Part shown: positions 1-6,957 of the stretch, one piece after another | Layout: every line of letters begins with the position of its first letter | How positions within the stretch are numbered: position 1 is the first letter of the stretch | Source of the DNA: Solirubrobacterales bacterium | GTDB lineage: Bacteria; Actinomycetota; Thermoleophilia; Solirubrobacterales; Solirubrobacteraceae | NCBI GenBank assembly: GCA_003244205.1 | Contig: QHBW01000035.1 | Location: 1-52,565 of the forward strand | Length of the DNA stretch: 52,565 nt | Reading direction: 5' to 3' | Program-made: the position numbers and the translations under genes | The notes under the pieces: generated by a model | What the model was told of the DNA's origin: nothing | The model's input: only the letters and a program-made list of their open reading frames with translations | The model's database searches: none

Positions 1-682
1 CGTCCAGCGCCTCAAACGCCATCTGGTACGGACCGAACCAGCGCCGCATGTGATCGACCAGGTCGCGTGACGAACGATGACACATCTCGGCGTGCTCCTC
101 ATTGACACCCAGACTGCTGATGTCCGAGCCAAAGAGCTCGCGCAGCCGCTCCTCGGTTCCCCAGAGGGAGGGAGGCAGTAGGCCCGGCGGTGGCGGAAGT
201 CGCTTGCTTACCGTGAGGAACTGCCGACCGACCATTCCCTCGGGGGTCCAACACGCGAGCCCGATGCGCCCTCCGGGACGGCAAACGCGCACAAGCTCAG
301 ACGCCGCCTTGGCCTGATCGGGCGCGAACATCACACCGAACGTCGAGAGCACTACGTCAAACGAGCCGTTCGCGAAGGGCAGAGCCTGAGCGTCGGCGAT
401 CTGGGTGCCCAGCGGCAGCCCTTCAGCCTCCGCGCGGCGCCGCGCGGTCACAAGCAGCTCGGGCACGAAATCGCTCGCCGTCACGACGGCGCCGCGACGC
501 GCCGCGGCGAGCGACGTGTTGCCCGCGCCGGCGGCCACGTCGAGCACCCGCTCCTCCGCGCGCACCGCGACCGCCCGGCACAGGAGCTCTCCCACGATCA
601 CCTGCGAAACACCGATGCGATGGAAGTCGCCCTTGCCCCAGACCGTTTGCTGGCGCTCGGTGATCGCCTCAAAATCGACCAT
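1..682 (-). CDS. class I SAM-dependent methyltransferase (3' end cut by window edge)
   Basis: The open frame runs from an ATG at 682 off the left edge of the window, giving 227 codons without a stop. GGGGAG lies about six bases upstream of the ATG. The protein starts MVDFEAITERQQTVWGKGDF and has the Rossmann methyltransferase signature VLDVAAGAGNTSLAAARRG around residues 44-62, an acidic strand end (TASDF), the DAQALPF motif typical of UbiE/Methyltransf_11 proteins, and a post-motif III block (RVCRPGGRIGLACW). The family transfers a methyl group from S-adenosylmethionine to small molecules; the substrate cannot be read from the sequence. It lies 53 bases downstream of the ABM-like gene on the same strand, so the two are probably co-transcribed. 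The C-terminus is not seen. Confidence 0.85.
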   Translation of the reverse strand, partial: MVDFEAITERQQTVWGKGDFHRIGVSQVIVGELLCRAVAVRAEERVLDVAAGAGNTSLAAARRGAVVTASDFVPELLVTARRRAEAEGLPLGTQIADAQALPFANGSFDVVLSTFGVMFAPDQAKAASELVRVCRPGGRIGLACWTPEGMVGRQFLTVSKRLPPPPGLLPPSLWGTEERLRELFGSDISSLGVNEEHAEMCHRSSRDLVDHMRRWFGPYQMAFEALD

Positions 683-735
683 CTCAATCTCCCCTCAGCC
701 AGCTCAGCGGCCAGCGTAGATCCACGGAACGGCCC

Positions 736-1041
736 TTATGCGTGCGTGTGTGCGGTGCTGTGGATCTCGAAGATCGTCGTCTTCGGTGGTCCGGCCGGTT
801 CTGTTCCGCGCTCGGAGAACACCTCTTGGACGGCTGGTTGGATCTTGGTCTCCATGAAGCGCTGGAACTGCTCGGCAGACTGCCACTGATCAGTGATCCG
901 CATTCCCCCGCTCTCCGCCGGACCGGCGGCGTGGTAGAGCAAACCGTCTGGCCAGTCGTCGGGGAAATTGACCTTCTGGCAAACCGCGTCGTAGATCTCC
1001 GTGTCAAAGCCTTCGAACTCCTGAACGGTGCCGATCGCCAT
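736..1041 (-). CDS. small ABM-like (dimeric alpha/beta barrel) protein
   Basis: A 101-residue protein starting MAIGTVQEFEGFD. An earlier ATG in frame exists at 1068, but the ATG at 1041 has GAGGAGG at ideal spacing, so it is preferred. The pattern (short N-terminal strand, a helix with DAVCQKVNFPDDWP, a strand with GGMRITDQWQS, then a helix with QRFMETKIQPAVQEVF) fits the antibiotic-biosynthesis-monooxygenase-like ferredoxin-fold family. Such proteins are often small stress or quinol monooxygenases, and others are only structural homologues. No catalytic residue is diagnostic here, so function stays open. It precedes the methyltransferase on the same strand. Confidence 0.75.
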   Translation of the reverse strand: MAIGTVQEFEGFDTEIYDAVCQKVNFPDDWPDGLLYHAAGPAESGGMRITDQWQSAEQFQRFMETKIQPAVQEVFSERGTEPAGPPKTTIFEIHSTAHTHA

Positions 1042-1178
1042 CAACGCCTCCTCGCTAGGGAACTCCACGACCCTAACCTACGCGCGATCAGCAAGGCAAT
1101 GCGCCGGCCATCGCCGCCGTTCGCTGGCTCGTGATCGCACCGCGAAGCGCAGACGCTTGCATCGACGATACGGCCGTG

Positions 1179-1373
1179 CACGAAGACCACGCCCACGCCG
1201 TTGAAATGGCCCGCGAAGGCGTCCCACTCAACGTCATCCAGCGCCAACTCGGCCACTGCAACCTCGGCGTTACCAGCATCTACCTGCAAGGCATCGACAC
1301 CGCCGAAATCATCGACACCGTCCACGCCCGGCCCGCCCCGACAATCCTCGCGAGCGCCGGCCTCCCACCGGGA
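1179..1373 (+). pseudogene. tyrosine recombinase (integrase) C-terminal remnant
   Basis: The frame encodes AHAVEMAREGVPLNVIQRQL, then GHCNLGVTSIYLQGID and EIIDTVHARPAP. This is the C-terminal end of the catalytic domain of phage-type tyrosine recombinases: the LGH box and the YLQ tyrosine. The HxLR box that normally sits just before AHAVE is corrupted (HEDHAHA, no arginine), and no N-terminal half or first catalytic arginine can be found upstream. Homology ends near 1373, where family members normally end, although the frame stays open further. I read this as a dead fragment of an integrase. It lies about 900 bases from a partial tRNA-Ser, the usual neighbour of such enzymes. The base pairs of the junction with flanking DNA are not identifiable. 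Confidence 0.7.
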
Positions 1374-1917
1374 ACACGGATCTCCTGGGCGAGCCCCACA
1401 GGGAGAACGGCGGGCTCCGAAGAGCTCCGAACGATCGTGCGCTACCAGGCCAAGCATCACGATCTCGGCGCTCCGGCCGGGCCCCGGATAGTGATGGAAG
1501 GATCGGAGGCTGTCGCACAAACCCCGCCAGGTGCGTTTTCGCTGTGGCCAGACACCAACGGCTCGATCTCGCCGGAGGTCAGATCAGTCCAGCGAGGCGG
1601 TCGATTGCCGCGAGACGGCCTTACAGGACGTCGGTCCGGGCCCGCGATTGTGAGTTCCCGACAGGGCAATTCCTTTGTGCGACAGCCTCATCGAAGAGCA
1701 GCACGACGCTGAGCTCGGAGGGCGGCCGGCTCGTCGGACGATTAGGACCATCACTCCGCAGACCGTCGCCACTTCGACCGAGCGGCGGGCTTGCGCAATG
1801 CGCGAGATGCAGCCGCTGGCTTGGCCTGGCGTGGCCCGTCGGACCATTGAAGCGGCAGCCCGGCCGGCACATGGGGATAGCACGATCGGCCGCTCGATCG
1901 GGGCCCGGTCTCGCTTC

Positions 1918-1978
1918 TCCTCCCGCGTAGATGCGGTCGTCTGATCGGCACTTCCTCGGGACGCCCCAGTTGGACGAC
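1918..1978. repeat. imperfect direct repeat, copy A
   Basis: This copy contains CTCCCGCGTAGATGCGGTCG, and it ends in CCCAGTTGGA like its partner at 2012-2073. By eye identity is about 75-80% over about 60 bases. There is no coding explanation on either strand. Confidence 0.5.
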
Positions 1979-2011
1979 AAGCAACAACGCCGAGAGAGAT
2001 CAGCAGACAAC

Positions 2012-2073
2012 TGCTCCCGCGTGAATCCGGTCGCCTGAGCGGCGCTCCCGCAGGCGCCCTCCCAGTTGGAGAG
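2012..2073. repeat. imperfect direct repeat, copy B
   Basis: This copy contains CTCCCGCGTGAATCCGGTCG and CCCAGTTGGA and aligns with 1918-1978. The spacing between copy starts is about 94 bases. It may be a degenerate dispersed repeat or part of a decayed tandem. Confidence 0.5.
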
Positions 2074-2267
2074 TCTCAGGCGTCTCGGACTCGACCACCG
2101 ACGCGCTTGCTCCGGCACGATTGCGGTAGCGAGCGAGATCGATCGACGACAGGCGCGCTGACCCCCTGGTTCGCTCTCGGCCAAGCGAAGTGTCACAAAC
2201 ACTGTCGCGCACCCTTCGTCGTGAGCCCAGATCGCCAGTGTTTCCGGGCGATCCCGCGGAAAGTACG

Positions 2268-2330
2268 CGGGCCTCGAAAACCGTTTCAGGGGGTTTACCT
2301 CTGACGAGGGTTCGAATCCCTCCCCCTCCG
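2268..2330 (+). tRNA. tRNA-Ser (anticodon CGA) 3' fragment, likely attachment-site scar
   Basis: Seen directly: an anticodon loop CTCGAAA with CGA at 2275-2277; a long class II variable arm with a six-pair stem (CAGGGG 2287-2292 with CCTCTG 2298-2303); a T arm with stem GAGGG 2306-2310 and CCCTC 2318-2322 around loop TTCGAAT; then the acceptor 3' strand CCCCTCC 2323-2329 and discriminator G 2330. CCA is not encoded. The matching acceptor 5' strand GGAGGGG and a D arm are missing upstream. Instead a perfect hairpin (CCCGCG 2253-2258, CGCGGG 2266-2271) abuts the boundary. The anticodon stem pairs poorly. This is therefore not a working tRNA but the 3' part regenerated or left behind by integration into a tRNA-Ser gene, in keeping with the integrase remnant at 1179-1373. 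Confidence 0.75.
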
Positions 2331-2395
2331 CTGGTGGGCCCGGCGGCGCCCTGGCTGCGGGAGATAAACTCGGCGCCGAGAATAGGAGGTGGCCG

Positions 2396-2746
2396 ATGGC
2401 CGGTGAGGTTTCATTCTTCGAGCTCGGGGTCAAAGACGCTGCTCCTGCGCGTGAGTTCTATGGCGAGCTGTTCGGATGGCGGATGAAGGCCGGTCCCTCG
2501 GGCGAAGATCAGGGCTTCCAGATCGAGACTGACAACATCAGTGGCGGTTTGCACGGCGGCGACGAGGGCTCGGGCCCATATCTCTTCTTCAAGGTCGATG
2601 ACATCGAGGCGGCCGCCGCGCGAGTGCGGGAGCTCGGTGGCGAGGCCGAGTTCAACGATCATTCCGGTCCCAGCCCCTCGGGGACGTTCGCCTTCTGCCG
2701 CGATAACCAGGGCTCGAGCTTCGGCTTGCACCAGCCGCCCACCTGA
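2396..2746 (+). CDS. VOC (glyoxalase/bleomycin-resistance fold) family protein
   Basis: A 116-residue protein starting MAGEVSFFELGVKDAAPARE. AGGAGG lies six bases before the ATG. One beta-alpha-beta-beta-beta unit is read in residues 5-55 (FYGELFGW motif) and a second in 63-113 (FFKVDDIEAAAARVRELGG, ending GSSFGLHQP). Length is usual for a single-chain VOC dimer subunit. Members bind metals or small molecules and act as lyases, dioxygenases or drug-binding proteins; which one applies here is not visible. It starts 66 bases after the tRNA-Ser fragment. A stem-loop begins at its stop codon. Confidence 0.85.
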   Translation: MAGEVSFFELGVKDAAPAREFYGELFGWRMKAGPSGEDQGFQIETDNISGGLHGGDEGSGPYLFFKVDDIEAAAARVRELGGEAEFNDHSGPSPSGTFAFCRDNQGSSFGLHQPPT

Positions 2747-2772
2747 GCAGGGCCGGGGTTGATGGCCCCGCT
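2746..2772 (+). terminator. stem-loop terminator candidate after VOC gene
   Basis: AGCAGGGCC (2746-2754) pairs with GGCCCCGCT (2764-2772) with one mismatch around a nine-base loop, beginning at the last base of the VOC stop codon. There is no U-tract, as is common in high-GC actinobacteria. Confidence 0.45.
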
Positions 2773-2870
2773 GTAGCTGCTGATCAGCTCGCGAGGGTCA
2801 TGCCGGGTCGAGCTCGTCGGCGTGCTACCAGCCTGCCCAGCTTGGTAGCTTGGCCCCACGGGTGAGGAGG

Positions 2871-3694
2871 ATGGCCGTTACACGTCGGCTGGGCCAGGCA
2901 TTCGTTGGGCTGGGTGTCGCCGCGGCCTTGCCTGCCGGGGCCTCGGCGGCGAACGTGCCGACTCGTTACGCGCTGGCCAACGGCTGCTACACCGTCGATC
3001 GTGCCGATGGTGCTTGTCTTCTCCTCGGTCCAGAGACGCCGCCGTGCGCGCGGCGCGGTCCGGGGGAGCGTTTCGACGAGCTTGTTTGTGACCGGCTATC
3101 TGGTCTCGTGGACGGTCTTTGGGCTCGCCGCGTACGCGGCCGTCACGTGGGTGCGATCGCTGTCGATCGGCGAGCTGAGCTGGAGCCACGATGGCCGCTT
3201 AGTGGCTGGTGGAGTGCTCGTTGCGGCGGCGGTCTATCAGCTGACGCCCGCCAAGGAGGCGTGCCTTCGACGCTGCCGCAGCCCGCTTGAACTTCGTCCT
3301 CGAGCACTGGCGCGAGGGCCACCTGGGCGCGCTGCGAATGGGGGCGATCCACGGCGCGTTTTGCGTCGGCTGCTGCTGGATGCTGATGGCCGCACTCTTC
3401 GCGCTCGGGCTGATGAGCGTCACCTGGATGGTTGTCGTGGCTACCGCGATCGCCGCTGAGAAGCTGCTGCCCTGGCCCACGACCGCTAACCGCCTGATTG
3501 CCGCGGGCCTCGCGGCGCTCGGAATCGCTGTGATCAGCTCACCCGGTGATGTGCCGGGGCTTGTGTTGCCCCAGTCCGCGCAGGCCCAGCGGGCGAGGCA
3601 GGGGACGCAGGGCATACCGAGCATCGACCAGGGCGCCCGCACGCTGCCCGGGCACGGCGCCAAGCGTGTCACGCCCGACCGCCAGCCGAGGTAG
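2871..3694 (+). pseudogene. chimeric, frameshifted DUF2182-type membrane protein pseudogene
   Basis: Three reading frames are needed. The first part (2871 to about 3000) encodes a signal-peptide-like start, MAVTRRLGQAFVGLGVAAAL with cleavage near ASA, followed by PTRYALANGCYTV, which resembles the N-terminus of an unrelated secreted enzyme. From about 2990 the next frame encodes PSIVPMVLVFSSVQRRRRAR and VYQLTPAKEACLRRCRSPL, a DUF2182 (predicted metal-binding integral membrane) body. Near 3286 an extra base shifts again, and the rest continues as NFVLEHWREGHLGALRMG, then HGAFCVGCCWMLM, to the stop at 3694. About 70 N-terminal residues of DUF2182, including its first membrane helix, are missing. 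The piece looks like a fusion of two broken genes. The start region has AGGAGG immediately against the ATG, with a GTG nine bases earlier. Confidence 0.7.
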
Positions 3695-3724
3695 CGATCC
3701 CAGCGGTCCGTGGGTGCTCCACGG

Positions 3725-4009
3725 TTATGACGTAGCCGCAGCTCGCTTTGCGTCGAGCCGGCCGCTCATGATCGTGGCCGCCATTTCGGCGGACTCCTCG
3801 CGGTACACCGAGCCGTCTTCGAACTCGATGACGGGCAGCAGTCGCTGGCCGCTCAAACGCTCGACATCCTTGCGCCGGCTGCGCGGCAGGAAGGGCTGCT
3901 TGACGACGTCGTAGTCGATGCCCTGCTGATCCAGGGCCTGCTGGACCTCGTAGCAATGGGACCTGTAGTGCACGAATGTGAACGGACAGCGGTGGAGCTT
4001 GATGCTCAT
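3725..4009 (-). CDS. thioredoxin-fold protein, glutathione S-transferase N-terminal-like
   Basis: A 94-residue protein starting MSIKLHRCPFTFVHYRSHCY. The N-terminal beta-alpha-beta unit with CPF at residues 8-10, the cis-proline region (RLLPVIEF around 57-64) and the DGSVYREESAEMA helix start match the GST_N/glutaredoxin fold. The single cysteine at the CPxT-like position suggests monothiol chemistry, and there is no GST C-terminal domain. Its ATG overlaps the TGA of the DHFR-like gene by four bases (ATGA), so translation is probably coupled. Substrate is unknown; a role in thiol redox or detoxification alongside the reductase is an inference. Confidence 0.75.
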   Translation of the reverse strand: MSIKLHRCPFTFVHYRSHCYEVQQALDQQGIDYDVVKQPFLPRSRRKDVERLSGQRLLPVIEFEDGSVYREESAEMAATIMSGRLDAKRAAATS

Positions 4010-4590
4010 CGGTCTTGTCCTTCCGGACGGTAGGTGAGGATGACAACGCCGTCTTTGCCCACTGCCTGTGTCTCGGCGAGGCGCAGGGTGGTGGGATCAC
4101 CCGAGTCACCGAACAGGCGCTTACCGCTGCCGAGGACGATCGGAAAAACCATCAGCCGGTATTCGTCAATCAGGTCCTTCGCCATCAGCGCCTGGACAAG
4201 CTGGGCGCTGCCGTTGACCAGGATGTCGCCGCCTGGCTGCTGCTTGAGTTTGGAGACCTCTGCGGCGACGTTGTCCCTGATCAGCGTCGAGTTGTTCCAC
4301 TCGGGCGCTTCCAGCGTGGTCGAGACGACGAACTTGGGCATGCTGTTGAACTTGTCTGCGAAGCCGACCTCATCCGTCATCGATGGCCAGGCTTTTGCAA
4401 ACGCTTGATAGGTGACCCGTCCGAGTAGGAGAGCGTCGCTCGCCAGGACCTCATCGAGTTTGAACTTGTCGCCTTCTGTGCCTCGGTCGAATTTGAAAGA
4501 CCAGCCACCGTGTTCGAATGCTTCAGCTCCGCCCGGGTCTTCCATGACGCCGTCCAGCGACACGAACTCCGAAACGACTACGTTGCCCAT
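4006..4590 (-). CDS. dihydrofolate reductase family protein (RibD C-terminal-like)
   Basis: A 194-residue protein starting MGNVVVSEFVSLDGVMEDPG, with AAGGAG six bases upstream of the ATG. Features of the RibD_C/YyaP-type DHFR fold are visible: SLDGVMEDPGG at 10-20, LLLGRVTYQAF at about 54-64, SKLKQQPGGDILVNGSAQLV at about 113-132, and a DEYRLMVFPIVLGSGKRLF block near the C-terminus. These enzymes use NAD(P)H. Stand-alone members of this subfamily are mostly uncharacterised and are not the folate enzyme. It is the first gene of a two-gene unit with the overlapping thioredoxin-fold gene. Confidence 0.85.
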   Translation of the reverse strand: MGNVVVSEFVSLDGVMEDPGGAEAFEHGGWSFKFDRGTEGDKFKLDEVLASDALLLGRVTYQAFAKAWPSMTDEVGFADKFNSMPKFVVSTTLEAPEWNNSTLIRDNVAAEVSKLKQQPGGDILVNGSAQLVQALMAKDLIDEYRLMVFPIVLGSGKRLFGDSGDPTTLRLAETQAVGKDGVVILTYRPEGQDR

Positions 4591-4641
4591 TGCGGTCTCC
4601 TTATCAATCGACTGTCTCTGCCATCGGGGAGTAGCGGTCAG

Positions 4642-4843
4642 CTACCTCTCCTGGAGCACGGACAGGATGTTGCCAGCCGGATCCTGAAACCAGGCGATGT
4701 AGGGCCCTCCGCCACGGAAGGTCCAGCGACATCAGGCCGTGGTGCTCGGATGTCTTGAGCCCAAGCGTTCCGCCATAGAACTCTCTGGCCTTCTGTGGGT
4801 CGTCGACGGCGAAGCCGCTGTACGCCTTGGTGTTCGCAAACAT
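4642..4843 (-). pseudogene. VOC family pseudogene with internal deletion
   Basis: The start is intact: GAGGAG before the ATG at 4843, then MFANTKAYSGFAVDDPQKAR and EFYGGTLGLKTSEHHGL. After about 43 residues the frame is lost. In the next frame the typical end of a VOC protein follows at once, GPYIAWFQDPAGNILSVLQE with a TAG at 4642-4644. About 50-60 central residues expected for a 125-130-residue VOC protein are missing. The gene therefore has a deletion whose ends do not keep frame. It lies just upstream of the DHFR-like gene on the same strand. Confidence 0.7.
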
Positions 4844-4977
4844 GAGCGACTCCTCTTTCCGACGCGATCTCGGGGGATGGTGCTCTTCCTTATCAGGCTA
4901 GACCTGTCAGGTCGGCCAAACTCATCGGCGTCCGGCGATGAGTTCGCTGACGCGCCGCGGTCATAGAGGGCACCACC

Positions 4978-5349
4978 GTGAAGCCACCGCCCTCGAACTC
5001 GGTCGTGCACCTGGAGCTCCACACCGGCGATCTTGCGGGCGCCCGCTGCTTCTATGAAGGCCTCTGCGGCTGGCGCTGCGACCGGATCGAGGCCGGCGGC
5101 GGCTCCTACCTCGCGCTCGAGCTGGGCCCGAGACTCGGGGGCGGTATCGTCGAGTGCGGGATTGGGCGCGCCAGCTGGCTGCCGTATATCCGGGTTGCAA
5201 ATCTCGAGCAGGCCACCGACCGCGCTCGCGTGCTCGGCGCCTCGGTCTTGCTCGAGCCGCGCGAGGGCCCCGCCGGCTGGCGCAGCGTCGTGTCGGCGCC
5301 CGCAGGCGCCGAGATCGCCTTGTGGCAGCCCAAGCCGCATCACCGATGA
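4978..5349 (+). CDS. VOC family protein
   Basis: A 123-residue protein from a GTG start: MKPPPSNSVVHLELHTGDLA. It has two VOC half-units: VVHLELHTGDLAGARCFYEG at 9-28 with a GWRCDRIEAGGG strand pair, and LPYIRVANLEQATDRARVLG in the second half, ending in the AEIALWQPK strand. The histidine in VHLEL and the glutamates could form the metal site seen in glyoxalase-like members. A GAGGG lies before the GTG with no better start near it. It is the third VOC sequence within 3 kb (one is broken). The MFS exporter follows on the same strand after 55 bases. Confidence 0.8.
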   Translation: MKPPPSNSVVHLELHTGDLAGARCFYEGLCGWRCDRIEAGGGSYLALELGPRLGGGIVECGIGRASWLPYIRVANLEQATDRARVLGASVLLEPREGPAGWRSVVSAPAGAEIALWQPKPHHR

Positions 5350-5404
5350 GTCCGGCCGGTCCGCGCAGTCCAAACGAGGAATCCAACGAAACAGGGGATG
5401 ACAC

Positions 5405-6889
5405 ATGCTGAGAAGCTCGCCGATGACCGACAGGAACCGCTGGATCGCGCTCTACGTGCTCTGCGTGGGGATGCTGATGATCGTGCTCGACGTCACTGTG
5501 GTGAACGTCGCGTTGCCGTCGATCCAGAACGACCTCGGCTTCTCTCAGTCGAGCCTCGCCTGGGTCGTCAACGCGTATCTGATCTCCTTCGGCGGCCTGC
5601 TCCTGCTCGCCGGGCGCTTCGGCGACCTCATCGGCCGCAAGAGCATCTTCTTGGCCGGCCTCGGCGTCTTCACCGCAGCGTCGCTGCTGTGTGGGTTGGC
5701 CCACGGCCAGGAGCTGCTGGTCGCAGCGCGATTCGTTCAGGGCATCGGCGGGGCAATGACCTCGGCGGTGATCCTCGGCATGATCGTGACGATGTTCCCC
5801 GAGCCACGCGAGCAGGCGAAGGCGATCGGCGTCTACGGCTTCGTCGCTTCCGCCGGTGGCTCCGTAGGTCTGCTGGCGGGCGGCATCCTGACCCAGGCGA
5901 TCAACTGGCATTGGATCTTCTTCTTAAACATTCCGATCGGAATCGTGACGGCGGTCCTGGCCATGCGGCTGCTCGAAGGCGACGAGGGCATCGGCCTGGG
6001 GGAGGGTGCCGACATCCCTGGAGCCATCTTGATCACGAGCTCCCTGATGCTCGGCGTGTACACGATCGTCAAGCCAGCGGCCGACTATGGATGGGGCTCG
6101 GATCGCGCGCTGGGACTCGGCGCCGTCTCGCTGGCGCTACTCGTGGCATTCGTCGCGCGCGAAGCGCGGGCCAGCACCCCGCTCATACCGCTGCGGATCT
6201 TCCGCTCACGGAACGTCTCGGGGGCCAACGTCGTGCAGCCGCTCCTGGTCGCCGGGATGTTCGGGCTGTTCTTCCTCGGAGCCCTGTACCTCCAGCGGGT
6301 GCTCGGGTATGGCGCCCTGCAGACAGGTCTTGCCTTCCTCCCCACCACGATCGTCATGGGGCTGCTATCGCTGCGCTACTCCGAACGCCTGATCATGCGC
6401 TTCGGGGCCCGCAGGACGCTGCTCCCGGGCCTCTTGCTGATCGCCGCCGGGCTCGCCCTGTTCGCTCGGGCACCGGTGCATGGCAGCTATGCGCTGCACG
6501 TGCTGCCGGTGCTGATCCTGCTTGGCGTCGGCGTTGGCACCTCCTTCCCGGCGCTGATGACGCTAGCGATGTCGGGCGCCACCCAGGAGGACGCGGGCTT
6601 GGCCTCCGGCCTGGTCAACACCTCGGCGCAGGTAGGCGGCGCGCTGGGGCTCGCGGTTCTCGCAACCCTGTCCACCACGCGGAGCAACCACCTGCTGCAG
6701 GGCGGAGCCCGCAGGGCTTCCGCGCTGACCGGCGGCTACCACCTGGCGTTCCTCATCGGGGCCGCTCTCGTCCTGGCCGCCGTCGTCGTGGCGGTCACGG
6801 TTCTCCAGCCGGAGAACAAGGCCACGGAGCCCGTGGCGTCCGAGGCCGATCGCTCCTGCGCAGAGCCGGCCTACTCCGAAGTCGGCTAG
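5405..6889 (+). CDS. MFS transporter, DHA2 (EmrB/QacA-like) family, 14 TM
   Basis: A 494-residue protein. GGGGA lies seven bases before the ATG at 5405; an alternative ATG is at 5423. Motif C-type and motif A elements of drug:H+ antiporters are present: LDVTVVNVALPSIQNDLGF near residue 30-48, AGRFGDLIGRKSIF near 74-87, and RFVQGIGGAMTSAVILGMIV near 109-128. About 14 hydrophobic segments and the length fit the DHA2 family, which exports drugs or other amphiphiles using the proton gradient. No TetR-type regulator is adjacent. The preceding VOC gene, also a typical drug-resistance neighbour, may be co-transcribed. The substrate is not predictable. Confidence 0.9.
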   Translation: MLRSSPMTDRNRWIALYVLCVGMLMIVLDVTVVNVALPSIQNDLGFSQSSLAWVVNAYLISFGGLLLLAGRFGDLIGRKSIFLAGLGVFTAASLLCGLAHGQELLVAARFVQGIGGAMTSAVILGMIVTMFPEPREQAKAIGVYGFVASAGGSVGLLAGGILTQAINWHWIFFLNIPIGIVTAVLAMRLLEGDEGIGLGEGADIPGAILITSSLMLGVYTIVKPAADYGWGSDRALGLGAVSLALLVAFVAREARASTPLIPLRIFRSRNVSGANVVQPLLVAGMFGLFFLGALYLQRVLGYGALQTGLAFLPTTIVMGLLSLRYSERLIMRFGARRTLLPGLLLIAAGLALFARAPVHGSYALHVLPVLILLGVGVGTSFPALMTLAMSGATQEDAGLASGLVNTSAQVGGALGLAVLATLSTTRSNHLLQGGARRASALTGGYHLAFLIGAALVLAAVVVAVTVLQPENKATEPVASEADRSCAEPAYSEVG

Positions 6890-6957
6890 CGAGCAGGTTC
6901 AGAGGTCGGGACGGTGCGAATAGCCAGCGATGTCCGGGCCCGTGCGCTCTCTGGCGC

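Larger units (their letters stand above)
1374..2252. other. gene-free stretch between integrase remnant and tRNA fragment
   Basis: No frame on either strand gives a recognisable protein with a ribosome binding site. The long minus-strand frame covering 1621-2433 is an artefact that runs antisense through the tRNA-Ser piece. The stretch contains one pair of imperfect direct repeats (1918-1978 and 2012-2073). It looks like decayed or scrambled DNA belonging to a lost integrative element. Confidence 0.5.

Noticed and set aside
2240..2330. Complete tRNA-Ser
   Set aside because: No GGAGGGG acceptor strand or D arm upstream; anticodon stem does not pair properly.
1621..2433. 270-codon minus-strand open frame
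   Set aside because: It runs antisense through the tRNA-Ser piece; the phrase FEPSSEVNPLKRFSRP in it is the known artefact of translating a tRNA-Ser backwards. No ribosome binding site or family.
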